DNA of 64,000 nucleotides, taken from Symbiodinium microadriaticum. Taxonomy: Eukaryota > Sar > Dinophyceae > Suessiales > Symbiodiniaceae. Below the pieces are notes generated by a model. That model worked only from the letters and a program-made list of their open reading frames with translations. It was not told the DNA's origin and ran no database searches. Location of the stretch: NCBI GenBank assembly GCA_001939145.1, contig LSRX01000056.1:114761-178760 (forward strand). Reading direction: 5' to 3'. This document shows positions 36,531 through 49,860 of this stretch, piece after piece; the stretch's first letter is position 1, and each line of letters opens with the position of its first letter. The position numbers and the translations under genes were made by a program.

Positions 36531-36961
36531 GGAGCGGCACTTGGGGGCTCTTGGGGGCTCTTTTGGGGCACGTCCTGGCAGTCCTGGGCCTGGGCGCGCG
36601 ATGGCCCCGAGATCGAAGCTCTGAAAGCCGAAACCTCACGGAGGGCACCGCCCGGCCTTGCCGGGCCTCCGCTTCAGACCTTCCGAGGCTGCCAAAGTGG
36701 AGCTGGCAGAGCTGCTGGCAGAAGCGGATGAGGCCATGCAAAGCTGAAGCAATGTGTAGAACTGTGCTGTCCTCTCCTTCTCTCTCTGAGCTTTGCTTGG
36801 ATGTCGAGGTCCGTCTGAATGCGCGGCGCGAAAGTGCGCAGCTGGCGTCGCCTTGTCACCGCTTATCCTATATGCCGACGTGCTGTAGCTTGAGAGCCGG
36901 GAGGGGAGGGACAGGGAGAGAGGGAAAGTTTTTGGTGCGAGGAAGGCGAGCCAGAGCGAAA

Positions 36962-36962
<1 letters not shown>

Positions 36963-37000
<38 letters not shown>

Positions 37001-37034
37001 CGAGAGAGAGAGAGAGAGAGAGACAGAGAGAGAT
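36963..37034. repeat. GA microsatellite
   Basis: A nearly pure (GA)n tract of about 70 bases with three GC interruptions. It precedes the first of three members of a dispersed repeat family. Confidence 0.95.
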
Positions 37035-37089
37035 GCCGAGGGGGCTTGAACCATGTGGTTCGGGGATAATCAACACAGACAGGAGCTTC

Positions 37090-37277
37090 ATTTTCTTTCA
37101 AAGCCCCAGAAACAGGGGAGGTCCCGGTGGCCGGGCGGCTTGATGCGCCCCTCATGCCTTGGCGCCTTCAGCCACGTACGGCCTTTCACCTCATGCTTGC
37201 AGATGGGCATTCGAGGAATTGTGTGCTGCAGAGGTGGCCACTAAGCCTTCGACCGACTCCGAACCAGATTGTTTCAG

Positions 37278-37318
<41 letters not shown>

Positions 37319-37690
37319 GTGAGTGGGTTGTATCATGGTCCGTGGAGTCTCCCCTGGTACGTGTACTGTTTCCCCCGAAAGCCCCATCAAAAACCTTGGG
37401 GGGCCCAATGGGTCGAGGGGCCTGACTCGCCCCTTAGACCCGGCGGAAGAAGAGAGAGAGAGAGAGAGAGCGAGCTGGCGAAGCAAAGGTAGGGGCCTAT
37501 GACGGGGGCCGACTAACCCTAGCCCGGAAAGAAAAGATGGAGAGGTTGGGAGAGCGAAGAGAGAGGGTTTAGGGCACTGGTACGTACAGTAGTCTCCCCG
37601 AAAGCCCCAACAACAGGTACAGGGGGCCCCAAGGGCCGGGGAGCCTCGCACGCTCCCTTAACCTGAAGGAAGAAGAAGAGAGAGAGGGCG
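37090..37690 (+). repeat. Cluster of three GA-associated dispersed repeats
   Basis: Related blocks of roughly 75-115 bases occur at about 37,098-37,165, 37,352-37,470 and 37,571-37,690. The second and third share GTACGT, CCCCGAAAGCCCC, GGGGGCCC, a GCxTCGCxCGCCC-like part and a GAAGAAGAGAGAG tail. The first is more diverged. A further diverged member lies at 62,080-62,175 and again runs into a purine-rich microsatellite. A short unit with a simple-repeat 3' tail is what a small non-autonomous retroposon would look like, but no promoter boxes were identified. Confidence 0.55.
37279..37316. repeat. GA microsatellite
   Basis: A pure (GA)n tract followed by GTGAGTGAGTGG. It lies between the first and second members of the GA-associated repeat family. 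Confidence 0.9.
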
Positions 37691-40600
37691 GCAACGCACG
37701 TGGTGTCCCTTGAATCCCTTGAACTTACATAGCGCGAAACATAGCAAAAGTCTTGGCAGTAAAGCAGATCCTTGTTGTATAGTCTGTATAGTTGATGTAG
37801 ATCAAAGCAGATCCAGAGACCGAAGCGCATGCGACTAAGGCTGTCTTGTGGAAATCATGTAGTCAGAATCCTTTTTCAGCTCGCTTACATCCTGTGACAT
37901 TTTTACGCTCCACATACATACTAACGGTGACTAACGGCGAGTTGACATGAGACCCAGCCCTGGCCCTCAGCCCTGAGCCAGGCATCAGCTTGAAGGTGCC
38001 GAGGCGGCGTCTCAGTACGCGCGCCCTCCCAAAAAGAGACCACCGCGACTCACATCGACGTAGCTCAGGCCGAGAACTTCCGCTTGGGCGGCTCTATGGC
38101 GAAAGCCAGTGTCGGTCCTTCAGCGCGTTCCCGCGGCGAAAAGCCCGCTGCGGGATGCCCGGAATTGTTGCAGACAGAGCAGAGAGAGCGCAGAGCGCAG
38201 AGAGAGCAGAGGCAGAGTCTATTTTTTTGCTGGCTCAGGATGCGAGCGGCGGGCCTTTGTCGCTCGACGCTGCATCCTCCGTCCCGGCTTCTTCCCAAGG
38301 CCCGCTTCAGATTCAGCCTCTAGAGTCTCTAGAGTAAGAAAACACGGCTGCAAAGTCTCCGCGCTGAAGTTTGTCCCAGGATTGCGACAACCTGTTTGGA
38401 AGCGCTGGACGGTGTCGGCCACAGCAACCCTTTGTTGTTTATCTCCGTCCCTCGTAAGCGACCAGACCATAAACAAGTTTGGGCAGAAGCGGTGGGAATG
38501 AGCGTGCATAGTAGATCAGACCAGTAAGTGTGCACAAAAGAACCTCGGCAAGCAACGATCTAGAATCTAGACTTCACTAAGCGAAAAGTCGAGGAGAAAC
38601 AGAGCAACGGAGAAGCACCAGCTTCGAGCGCGGAAGGGCGAGGATACTGCTATCGATATGGCAACGTTGGCGAGAGTGAATGGCACGAGAGCGAGGCATG
38701 CATGAAGAAGAAGAAGAAGCAGAAGCGAAAGAAGATGGAAGAAGTATCGTGCGTCATGCAGCACTCCGCGGAAACAGTGATGCCAGGACGGTACAGTATG
38801 TGCTATGAGTCAGGCGAATTAGCGTGGGACGAGACGTCTCATCCGCACGGATGAAGCGTGGGCTAGGAAGGACTGGACCTGCCGGACCTGTCCACGGAAA
38901 GCCATAGCGACCTAGTGTAGGCAGAAGTTTGACCCGAGGACAAAGACAAGCGGCTCCCGGAAGAGCGTAGCAAGAAAGAAGGCTGTTTCATTTGCGAATG
39001 TTCTGAGGGTAAAGAAATTTATATCCTGTAGCTTGTTGGCGATGCAGACAGACATTAAACCGGCAACTCGAAACAACACAAGCAGCAACACATGGCAAGA
39101 AACGGCGACGGTCAACACAACAACAAAAACGAAACAACCACCGAACAAATGCTGGCACAAAGAACACACCAGGAGTACAGCAAAGATGCAAAAGAAAGGG
39201 AACTGCAACAGAAGCGTAAGTTTCCGTACAGAGCAGCAAGTAGACAAACTCCTGGACTGGTTCTTTCCGGGTACTCCGTGTTTTTGACGTTTGGACATCT
39301 CCTAAGTTGCTTTCGCGCTGGTAAGCTTGTGATCGATGGGCGTTCTGCTTCTGTGAACGTAACTTCTTCTGTCCTCCTCGGTGTAGTTTTGTGATGTGAC
39401 TGTCTGCGTCTGAGTGTGTGTGAGAGGGCGTGTCTGAGCGCTGCGCCGCCCAGGGCCCCGGCCGCGTTGGAGCGATGTTCCGCTCTCCTTTCTCCGAGGT
39501 AGCTTCTGCCGTTTGCTTGTTTGTGTTCTCAGCTATTCGCGTTTTGAGTCGTTTTCTCCGGAGATTACTTGGTCACTCATCCTTCTTTTCCGATGAGTTG
39601 CCGGTCTGTCGATCTCACAACATTAGGGAAGATGTGAGAGCGACGCTCCCAGGTCCCGGACAACTTCAGAGTTTGGGGTGGCAAAAAGGAAGGTTGTGGA
39701 TCCTGAGACAAAGTCTAGGAGTCTAGGATGAACTGGACATGGAGCCGCATGCAGATAACATTGAAGCTGCTACAGCAGAGTAGCGCCTTTGCATGCCGAA
39801 CAAATAGTTGCCGCGGATGCAAGGGCGAATCCCCTTCGGCCAAGCAGGATGGAAGTGATGGAAAGTCCAAAAGTGTGTATTCCTAGACCATTCATGGCTT
39901 GCTGACAAGGTCAGAAAAGGGCTGGCGCGCGAAGGAAGCTGATCCAATCAGACAAGCAACGAACTCCCGTGCCCGATGCACAAGCGCTTCTGCCAACAAC
40001 CATGCGCATCCCTCGCCACGCTTGATCTTGATCTCGTGAGAGCAGAAACGACCCAGCCATGTCGGTGAAGCCTGCTTAGTGATCTGTCTTCAACATGGCC
40101 GTCCCTTCTCTCACGCTGAGAAGAGTGCATGTCGCTGCTGCCTTGGATGTTGCAACTACGACAGTTTTGTGTGTTACTTGGAAGAATCAATTGGAAGAAC
40201 TTCAGGACCCCGCCCATAAATCACATACGCCGGTGCCGAAGAAGGGACAGAATCTTCATCATGTCATCCAAGTTGCTTCAATGGTGGCGTTTGGGTGGTC
40301 TCCAGGGTTTCTGGTCGTGTCCGGGCTCTTGTCGGGTCTTCTGGTGGTCGCTCGGCGCGTGGTCTCTGTGGTGGTCATGGTCGTCCTTGTCGCAAGATCG
40401 TAGTCGTTGTCGTGGTGGTCTAGGTACTGGTCCTGGTGGTCGATGCTGGCGCGAGTTCCAATCTTGCTCTCTCCATCTCATCTCCATCTCATCTCCCAGT
40501 ATTTGCCTTGAGTCTGAGCCCCGGCCGAGGCACGGGACGACAATCCATTCTCGTGACGCAAAGACTCGGAGCCTGCTGCGCCTTGCTTTCGGTGCATTAG

Positions 40601-42060
40601 CTCTACTTGGAATCCTTGCTGTTTTACCACTACTTGACATAGTGAGGCTAGTCAGCTAGAAAGTTCTTCACAGGTTTGAGCGGCACCGCTTCTATACATA
40701 CTGTACTCAGAGGTTCAAACTCGGGTTTCGGTTTGTTTCTACGTTGAAAAATAAGTGAAAGCAAAAGCCACGTGGGTTTATTGTATGGCCGTATGTTCAA
40801 AAGCCGGCAAATATGTATGGAAGACTGCAAAGAAGAAGACGGACTTGTCATGTCCAATTGGCAGGCATTGCGATTCCAAGTACGCAAGCAAGCGCAAAAC
40901 AAAACGTCCCGCTCCTGCCGCGGTCATTGCAGTCATGCACGGCTCGCACTACCATGCGAATGGTGCATGATGCGATGCCACCATGGCGACCTAATCGCGG
41001 TCAGCCGTGCTGGCGCCCTGTCAGAGCCCCAGCTGCCTGCAGCTTCAGTTCGGAGCGCCGTTTCGTTCGTTTCAAGGAGTCTCTCCTCCTGGGGGTGTTG
41101 CCGGCTGAGGAGGCTGAGACACTTGTACCGAGTAGTGTGTAGCTTTGCACTCTGCGTCGCCAGTCTGTGCCAGGTGTTGCGGTTGCAATCTGGGTGCCAA
41201 GCTTGGCCATAGCGAGGCCACGCTTGTTGAAAGCCTGGCACGCAGCCGCCAGGGCCGCCAAGCTCAAGTGGGAAGCCGAACTGGTCCTGTCCTCAGACTT
41301 CCGAAAAACGGGGCCGACAGGACGTTTTTTTTTCGCACATCCGAATAAGGCGAAACTTCAATCCTATGGCCATCGGCCATGTGCCCAGAGAATCCAGCCC
41401 ACGTCGCCCCGCAGATGAAGCTGCCACTCAAAGGTTCTACTTGCTATCGATCCCCTGGGATGCTTTGCTTCAAGGACACGGCAGTGGCGTTTGCGAGTTG
41501 ATGCAGCCACGATTCTTCCCTGAAGCACATGCAAGTGGCAGCTGCCAAAAGTGCAGGTGCGCTGTCACGGAAAAAACGCCGCTGTACAGATTCTTCTTTT
41601 TTGTGGTTGCAGTCGTGTGCCTTGCAGAGGAGTGGAGGAGGAGGGCGCTCCTCGAGCTCTCGCGGCTCTCGCGAGCGCCGTGGAGTCCGTGAGGAGACAC
41701 GGACTGGAGCCGGTGGCCTGTCTTCCTCTGGACGAGGCCGGGGGGGCCCGGGGGATTTGGGTTTGGGGGACCAGTTCCTCTGCATCTCTTCTCTCTTCGT
41801 TTTAGGCCGCTCTTGCGGCGTCGCACTTGGAGACCCTGCGCAGCTCCATTCGTCTCTGGGTCACGCCAGAGTCTCGGATTCACGTTTTATCTCGAGCAGC
41901 GCTCTTCTCTGACCTTTCTGAGACGAGGCAGGTGAAGCTGCGACCTGCCGGCAGTGAGCAAGAGCCTTGACTGCAGCAAGGCTGTCGCAAGAGCTCATGA
42001 CTCAATGACTCATGACAGGAGCTCGGCCGACGCCGCAGATGGGGCACTGAGAGAGACACC
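37691..42060. other. Region without a recognised gene
   Basis: Frames of up to 176 codons exist on both strands but overlap one another and show no motif. The hydrophobic minus-strand frames at 38.57 and 38.91 kb are shadows of purine-rich plus-strand sequence. A possible short exon near 38.35 kb (KVSALKFVPG) is vaguely like a propeller strand but is too short to call. Confidence 0.45.
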
Positions 42061-42066
42061 CATGCC

Positions 42067-43193
42067 GTGGCTGAGACGGCGGCTGCAACTGAGAAGTTCT
42101 TTCTCCGTGTGCACAAAGTCCTTCAAGCACATGCCCTTCTTGCACAAGAGCTCTTCCGAGAGGAGGGCGGTTTGCAGGGCCACGGTGAGGGCATCGAGCT
42201 GGGTATCATGATCAGTGCAGATTGGATGGAGGCGGTTGCCGAGCCGAATGCGAAGAGCCGGGAGGCTGCCGAGTGGATCCTGCAATCCCAGATCGGCAGC
42301 GTCCTTTCCCCCATCTTTGGCGACGGAGACTCCGGTTACCCACCCGGGCTGGGCCTAGCTGACCGGAGCTTCTCGGTTTGCGAGAACGCGAGTTTGAGGA
42401 GGACGAGCTTTCTGATGATCTCACACCACTTTGCGGGCCGCGTCCGCTTCTCCGAGGCGAGCCAGTCCTCGGAGGTGCTGCACAGCGCCGCGTCGCCTCT
42501 GACGCTCTCCAAGGTCCTTCGCTGGCTCGCTTGGCACGGCTACGTTCCGCCCCTGCAGGGTCGACTCGGCGGGCTGCATGTCGCTGCTGGGGGCACGACC
42601 AATCAGGCCGTGACGCTTCGAGCACTGCATCGTGCATGTGAAAAGAGTGTGCCATTGAGAGGATACTGGACTAGCGAGGTGGAATCTCCTTCTCCCGAGG
42701 TGGAAGAAGCATTTGCAGATGTTACGAAAGCTGCTCTCTTTGCCAAGCCAAGTACGGAGATGGGGCAGCATGGGTGCTTGGCTTGGATGGATCCTAAAAG
42801 CGTTCTTGTTACACTCGACTTCCTGGAACTCTGCGCTTGCCTTAACTGCCGGCCTGATACACAAAAGCTGGTCTCTCAAATCAATCTGCTTCGACGCCGC
42901 TTGGAGCAGAAGTCTTCCAGGTCTGAGAGCGGTTCAAGTTGGCGCATCCGTGATGCAAGATGGAGTTCGCTGCTGGACGAAGTCATTGCAAAGAGCTGTG
43001 AACGGCGATACGGAAGCGCTCACCGTGTGAGCGACGTGAGACCCTCCTCTGCCTCGACCCCAAGCATCTCCGAGTCGGCTGTCGAGTTTTTCCTCCAGTT
43101 CCGGAGGCAGAGAAGAAGGGCGGTTCACCGGGAGGAAACTGCTGCGCAGACCGAGGCGATCTCGAGGAGAGGAAAGGCCAAACTCTCTTCTCA

Positions 43194-43224
<31 letters not shown>

Positions 43225-43833
43225 TTTTCTTGGTGCTTCCGCCTTAGGACCGATGCACTCCCGGCGACCGCGACTCCGACGATGAAAGCCACCCTCGAAG
43301 CTGTGGTCCAGCTTTACAAGGTCTGGGCGGCGCGCCGTATGCCCCTGGCTTCTCTGTCTAGGCTAAGTCGGCTCAGGTTGGTGAAGAAGAGCCGAGGCGC
43401 CCCGCTTGTCCATTCCACTCCTGCGTGGTTCAGAAAATCCTTGCAGGCTCCCGGAGAACGTGGGCTCCGAGGTTGCCAGAGTCCGGGCAGCTCGGCCCCG
43501 GAGTGGGGACATTTTTCGCTTCCCCTGTTGTCAGCGCTTGATCTCCAGGCGCTGGGGGAGGCTTTGCAGCGAAAGCCCAGGCCGCCAGCGCTTGACTTTC
43601 AGGTGCTCGGCAGTGGCTCGGGAGTGGGGGGGGTCCTTGTGTCGACTTTCCGCCAGGCGAGCCTCACACGGGGCAGAGAAGGACTCTGCATGGAGCCGAC
43701 TCATGAAGGTTCCGCCCCTTTCCGCTTCCGCTCTTGTTCTGCACGCAGGAAGCGCCGATCCTTGCGATCTGGACCACGTGCGTGTTCAGGAGACACGGCT
43801 AAAAGTGTGCGGGGCCCGTGCACCGTGCGGTGA
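42067..43833 (+). CDS. Long uncharacterised open reading frame
   Basis: A 588-codon plus-strand frame begins at ATG 42,067 and runs without a stop to 43,833. Several stretches look protein-like, for example SKVLRWLAWHGYVPPL (about residues 148-163), a helical EVEEAFADVTKAALFAKP, and VLVTLDFLELCACL. Against this, the frame crosses a (TC)n microsatellite at about 43,198 that is translated as SLSLSLSLS, and from there on it becomes Arg/Ser/Pro-rich and unstructured. I recognise no family. The likely truth is one or more real exons in the first two thirds with chance read-through afterwards; GC-rich sequence makes long chance frames common. Confidence 0.3.
43198..43226. repeat. TC microsatellite
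   Basis: About 13 copies of TC, lying inside the long open frame. Confidence 0.9.
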
Positions 43834-46800
43834 GTCGGAGACTTGCAGAGGCTTCCTTGGCTGCTTCCTGCTTCTGGAACACCCGGCCTGGCTTGTCTGG
43901 CAACGGTAAGACAGTTTTCTCGAAGACCTGGCTCAAGACGAGGTGGGGCGCACGGACGAGGGAAGCTCTCTTTGTGAGGAAAAAAGCGCACTTTCTATAG
44001 AGTTTCGCCACGGGCTTGGAGTTTCTCCCTGGACCTTGGCTCAAGAACTTGACTCGGAGGCAACAACTACAGCCTACAGCCATGCCATGCAGTCTCGAAA
44101 TCGCAAGAATCCGCAAGAAGCCAAGAAGGATTCGCGGCTTAGGCCCAGTGAGGCGAGACATAGGAAATGGAGGACGAGCCACGACGCTTCTTCGGTCCAA
44201 GCGTGCTGCTGAGCAAGGATGGGACTCGATAGGGCTGTGGCAGTACTGAAATCCAAGGCAAGGATGTCACCTTGGGAGAGGTGGGCGGCATCGCCCCGCC
44301 GCGGATGGGGGAGCGCAAGCTTATCATGTCATGGAACACTTGCACATTACGCGCCAGAGTGGGGAGGAGCCGCTAAACAGCCTCGATGCAGAAGCACTGA
44401 TGTCCGTGGCTGGGGCCTTGGCAGTGGGTCATACGTGCCCACTCCAAATATGCCAATTCCCTCGATGCAAAGGGTTGTCGGCGGCGCGAACTGCTAGGAT
44501 GTCATCGAAGGTTGAAACCACAACCTGAAGAGTGAATCTGTAGTTCACAGTTCTCGAGCATGTTGGCTGCGTCGCTGCCACGGTGCGGCGCAGCCCAGAT
44601 GATGCAGGGGTCAGTAGGACGTTGGCAGGTTGGCCCACCTGAGCTCCCTGAAGCTTGGAAGCAGGGCTTCTTCTTTGCACAGGGCTGAGAGCTTGTCTGA
44701 GCTGTTGGCCCGCGGCCCGCCTATGGTCGAAGTCCCTTTATAAGGCAGGCTACCAGCCCTATGGCTTGCAGCAGGTGAATGGAGGAGCTGAGTTCTAGTA
44801 GATGGTATGCTTGTAGTGCTGTGATGGGTGTGGCTGTACAGGGCCCTGCGGAGTCATTGCCGTCGTTCAGGCTTGGAGCCAAGGAACAAAAGGCATGCCA
44901 CCACCTGAGCAGAACATATCTGTGACTTGCTGAGTCTTATATAAGGCCTTCCTGATCCGCGCCCTACACTTCCGAGCTGCGAGCGCTGCCGCGCTGCTCG
45001 AGGCCTTCCACCCTAAGCCCTAAATTTTAAAGCCTATAAAGCATTAAGCAACAGTATGTAGTCCAGAAAAGGGCGAAAATCGGTCGGATTCGCCTCTCTT
45101 TCTCTCTCAGGTCGACGAGAGCCTTCGCATGGAAGCGCTGATGGATGCCATCGCGGAGGCGGACCCCGCAAAAAGCATCGCTCGCGCGCGCACGCAACCT
45201 CATCTTCGGGAGGTGCTGTTCAGAAACGTGGGCGACAACAAAAAGGCGAGAGACAGCAAGAGAGACAGGTGGAGAACGCGAGAGTGTGGGGAACCAACGT
45301 CTCCTGCCAGGCTTGTGTTCTCGTACCCAGTTCACCATCAGCTAGCATTCTCAATGTGTCGCTTGGACCTGCCGAAAATGAGGGTTTAGGGGCGTCTTTG
45401 GTGGCTGGGCTGGGTAGACTTGAAGGTCGCAGCTGCGGTGCTTGCAGCCTGCGCTCTTCACCTCCTACGACCAGCTAAGATACTTTCTCAGCCAAAGGCG
45501 GCCGTGCGATTCCTTGCAAGAGATCGACTGGGATCAGCACGACGTGTCAGGCCATACAGAGACATTTTCTTCAACCCTTCCGGCTGTGGAGTTCCACTCC
45601 TTCTCTTCTCGATGGTCTGGACCGACACCACCATCCTGAATCCTTTGAAGCCCCGAAAAAACTCGACCTCCAGGACTCGAACTGTGGAGGGTTGCCGGGA
45701 GCGGGATTTCGATGACCCGAAGACTGGGACAATGATCGGCGGCCACGGCTACTGTACGCAGGACACTCACACACACCCTAGCCGGCCACCCTAGCCGGCC
45801 CCTACGGTAGCCCCTACTGCACCCTTCAAGAGAGGAGCTGGTGAACTTGATGATGTTCGGCCGTGCCTACAGCAATGTCTTCGATGGTACAAAGCGCCTT
45901 GGCAGTGCCAAGGACTTCAGTCATACAGTCATACATCTTCATGCTGACATGTGCAGTTCCAAGCTTTGCTTTGCTTGTCAAGTTGCCATCGTGTTGCTGC
46001 AAGAGAGTACCCAGTTTGTCATTCCCCATAGTCCCTTCAATCGTGGCGTGGCACAGATCCTTCTGGTGATTATGTTTGATTTGACCATACAGAGGGGCAA
46101 CGCAGGCATTACAACAGTTCCCTTGTTCCAGTAGCACACGTCGCGCAGGACGGCTGGATGGTGCTACAGGGCGCGCCGCTTGAAGCTTAGCCCGACACGT
46201 TTGAGCTTCGATTGGTGTGCGCTTGCGGTCATTTGATTGACTGGACCACGTCGTGGTTTGACACGACCCCGGCCGAGCCTCATCCACAGTTCTCAATGTC
46301 AATAGCAAGTGAAAGCTGTGGCAGTAGATGTCAGCTGGGCACCAGCTGTATTGGCGTAGAAGCCGAACTCTTTGATGCAGGGTTGGCGTGTTGCAGCATT
46401 CTAAACGGTCAGGGATCATGATCAGACCAGGTATGTACAGCACGCTCCGCCTCCAGGCGTCGACCGAACATCGGCTTCCTGTCCCTTTTTGAGGCCTACT
46501 CGTGCATTGAGGCGACGCCTGGGGGGGCGCTCGGGTCCCGTTGTCGGCGTCGCGACTGGAACGAGGTTGGCTCGCGATACAAAGGGCCCAGCAGCCCTAT
46601 CTGGGTCGTCTGTGCCGAGGCTTAGTGTCTCTCTACGCGACGCTAGCAGCCGAGCACGTTCTTTCTGCCAGTCCCACTACACCGTGCTCTTCTCTGCCGA
46701 TGGCAGCGTGAACCCACAAGACACTGACAAGGCCATGGAGCGAGAGTAGGAGCAGGGTAGTAGAGCAGCTAGTAGCTAGTAGGCACTGGACCTCTTCTAC

Positions 46801-48890
46801 TTTGACCAGCTGGGTCGCCAGTCGGAGCGTATCCGCCTGACAGCTTCGGGCCCGGGCTGAAAGCGCCCTTTGCCTGCGACAAAGAGACGTCATCAAGTAG
46901 CCCAATTAGGTCATCCCCAAGCGGCTGCCTGCACACCTCACGACTGGCTTCGAGGCATGTGTTGGCAGCTGGCGCGAGTTGAAAGACATGCGCATTTGCA
47001 GGAAAGCGAGTCTATGATCGATCGGTGTATCCGCACGAAATGGAAGGACCAAGCTTCGGAGTGGGTTTTGTTGACAATCTTGCTTTCTGGGAAGTCGCCC
47101 AGGAAGCTACCGTCGATTGGAATGGCAGTGAGATCATCCTTTGATGGCGGAAAGAAGCGCTTCATGCACACACGTCGGATGACCCTCGCCCATGCCGACA
47201 TGAGTCCTCAGGGTCCACGTAAATTCTCGGGATTTGAGCTTGGAATCTTTGTCCTTTTGTGTGGTGTATTGTCCCTGTTTGGTCTTTCTTTGCCATCGCC
47301 ATTACTATGTCTGTGGAACAGAGCACAGTAAGCTCGACGCATGTTATTGCGGACAGGGATCGATCTGGCAACAGCTGTGCCATCCGCAACCCAAGGATCA
47401 GGTGTTCACTCCATTGCCAGAATTTGTGCCTGACCAGTTTGCGGTGGCTTCATGTCAAAGACTCCAAACATGTCTTGCAAAACACCAAAAAGAAAAAACA
47501 GAATGAACCATTGGCTGTGTATGCATCAGCTGCGAAGCAGGCTTGAATGTGAGGAAGCACTCAAGATTCGCATTTGGGTGCAGCTATGTCGCTGCAGAAG
47601 ACACCGTTCAGCAAAAATGGGATGTCCTGTGCCCAAAGTGGACAAGTTCCCTTCTTCACCCACAGTCTGAGCCACCCCTTCCGTTGGCCATGGGCTGGCG
47701 AAGAAGGAAACGTCGACCTCGGCGTGATGTGAGCACATCTCCTCAAGACGAAATGCGACTCGACTGAGAGCCCTCCTGTGTAACTGCCGCAGCATTTCGA
47801 AGGCTTTTACAGCTGTAAGCAGCTGGTGCTAGCTTCTAAGGCTGTGCAAACGAAATCCCACGATCTTGCTGGAGGAGCAGACTGAGCGGACTCCCGACGT
47901 TGACTGGTCCACTGTTGCACGTTTCTGCTGTAGCCCCGTGTAGTTGTGTTAATCAAATGAGTAGGCACTCATTCACCGCCAGTGCTGCTACTAGTGATGC
48001 TACAGGTCACGGCCGTCAAGTGATTTACAGATCATCCAGAGAGCGGCATTGATGCACAGCTCCACGAAGAGGCACAAGTTGGGACCTTGGGAGCTTGATT
48101 CCCGAATGCTCAAGCAGTCAGTGCGACGACTGTGCATGGCATGCTTGGCGCATCCTGGCACTGTGTCCGACTCCCCGACTCCCCAGGTCGCACAACAGTC
48201 ACAAAAGTGACTTCGAGCTGATAAAGAAAGCTGCCCTTTTCTTTGGAGGGCCAGTGGAGAATGACAGGTCGGGCCCTTGGCTTCTTGAGCGGTAGGACAC
48301 TTTTTGGATAGGAATATGGTGCGGCTGAGGCCCCGAGAGTGTGGGAAACCATCGGATGTTCCGGCAGTTCGCCTGCAGCTCGCTGTTGAACGAAGCCGGT
48401 GCGTGTCTCAGGGTATCAGCGAGCTTGGCGTGTGCCCCGTGCAGCAAGCAAACGCATACACTCCGCCATGGCTACTTAAAAGAAGTCTTTGACTTCGAAC
48501 TATCCCCACCCTGGAAACAAACATCGCGCGCAATGGCTGCATCTTCAGCATCACTAAAGTACAAGGTGGTGGGGCAGATACCGGCCCCGCGCTTGTTCAG
48601 CGTTTTTTTAACAGCTTCAGAGTTTAGTAGTGCATGTGGTTGCCTCTCCTTGGTAGCCGCATCCTTCCAAGCCGTCACCAGTACGTCGGCGAAGCCTATC
48701 CCCTTCGTGTCGCGGTCCATTTGTAAGCCTGCTTTCGGACAAACGCACGCAATGCGTGCGTGTTTTTGAGTTTGTTCACAATGATGTTTTGAGGTTTTTT
48801 CCGCCAGTTTATGATGGCTTTAATTTTGGACTTTTTGGGTGTCTTTGTTGGGATGAAATATTCAAGTATATTTTGCGGGTAAAAGCCGAA
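43834..48890. other. Region without a recognised gene
   Basis: A plausible exon follows TCTCTCAG at 45,111 and reads VDESLRMEALMDAIAEAD in a helical style. Another, near 45.45 kb, reads ALFTSYDQLRYFLSQ. A 205-codon minus-strand frame (45,826-46,443) is open without motifs. None of these can be joined into a gene or assigned to a family from sequence alone. Confidence 0.45.
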
Positions 48891-49073
48891 TGCGAAAACC
48901 CAAACACCAAACCCTCAAGATTCAAGGCCAAGAGCTCAAGTCAGATATCCTGAGCCCGGAAGGCCAACTAAAATATCCAAACCCTCAACACAAACCAGTT
49001 GAAATATATAGTGTGAGCTCTTCCTGGAAGGACAGTTGTGAAGACTATGGTGTTGGCAAAGTAACTGCCAAAA

Positions 49074-49860
49074 GTGAAAGAGAAAGGTGAATCTTGGAAG
49101 AGAATCTTCGTCGGAAAGGATATGGTGAGCCATATGAACAAGAAAAGGAATTATCAAGTCAAGAACGATGAGACAATGTACGCCAGCATTCGATGTGGAG
49201 CCTCTGGCCGAAAGCAGCCGACAAAGAGACTGCCGCCTTCGAGCGGAATTGAACTACAAGCACAGAGAATGCCGGAAGCGGTGATGAGGAAGATCCCGGC
49301 GAAGGCCAGATGGGATCAACCTCAAGCCGTGGAAGAGGAAATGTCCGGAAGAGAAGCGACTTAAGTTCTACGTCAGAAGAGTTGATTGCTGGAGAAAAGC
49401 CTCCGAGCCCTTCGAAGAGACAGCTTGAAGGACAAGCTGAAGAGTCAGAAGCCGTAAGGCCAAGGACTGATGTCGGAACAGGTGAAGTTGAAGAAAGACC
49501 TGATAAGTTCCAGCAACAAGAGTTAAAGTGAGAAGAGTAAAAGATCTCGAGAAATTCCTCAGAAGGGAGGAACCAAAGTATCATATCGACGAAGATGTTG
49601 AGCTAGATGAGTCTGAGTTTGACGAGATGGAGACGAACGTCGGCAGCGACGCAGAAGAAGTTGACTATGCGTCAGATGGAGAAAAAGTGCCAGAAGAAGC
49701 ACCAACGTGGTGACGTGATTTTGAAGATGGGCCACCGAAGCTTGAAGAAGAAGAGCTAGAGAAAGTTGACGAAGTTTCGCGGATGAGCGAAATCGAACGG
49801 CTGACAAAGATGGGAGTACTGCAAGAAGTCCCTGCAGGAACAGACCTGAAGAAGTACAAG
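49074..49860 (+). mobile_element. Ty1/copia-type retrotransposon, upstream half of pol
   Basis: Three overlapping frames read as the integrase end and linker of a copia-type polyprotein. SWKRIFVGKDMVSH (about 49,090-49,140) resembles the end of the integrase core region. A charged, Ser/Glu-rich linker follows. Then GPPKLEEEELEKVDEVSRMS and EIERLTKMGVLQEV (to about 49,830) match the start of the copia reverse transcriptase domain, where an ERL-x-x-MGV helix precedes the first strand. There is a frameshift near 49,528 and an in-frame TGA at about 49,711 after APTW. The reading frame ends at DLKKYK (49,860), where the large insertion begins; the reverse transcriptase continues at 60,554. The element is therefore broken three ways and dead. 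Reading this as copia is from family knowledge. Confidence 0.7.
49856..49860. other. 5-bp duplication ACAAG, left end of the nested insertion
   Basis: ACAAG here forms the codon end TAC-AAG of the copia frame. The same five bases occur at 60,277-60,281 and 60,549-60,553, immediately outside each inserted unit, as expected of target-site duplications. Confidence 0.7.

Noticed and set aside
38340..38501. Possible WD40-like strand (KVSALKFVPG)
   Set aside because: Too short, no WD or GH dipeptide, and no neighbouring blades.
44031..44046. Second spliced-leader-like match (TTGGCTCAAG) on the plus strand
   Set aside because: Only ten bases match, the preceding sequence does not, and no gene start follows.
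45442..45639. Possible mitochondrial carrier exon (ALFTSYDQLRYFLSQ)
   Set aside because: Only about 15 residues resemble the carrier pattern; no signature PxDxxK/R motif or membrane helices nearby.
45826..46443. 205-codon minus-strand ORF
   Set aside because: No motif, and plus-strand frames are equally open over the same bases.
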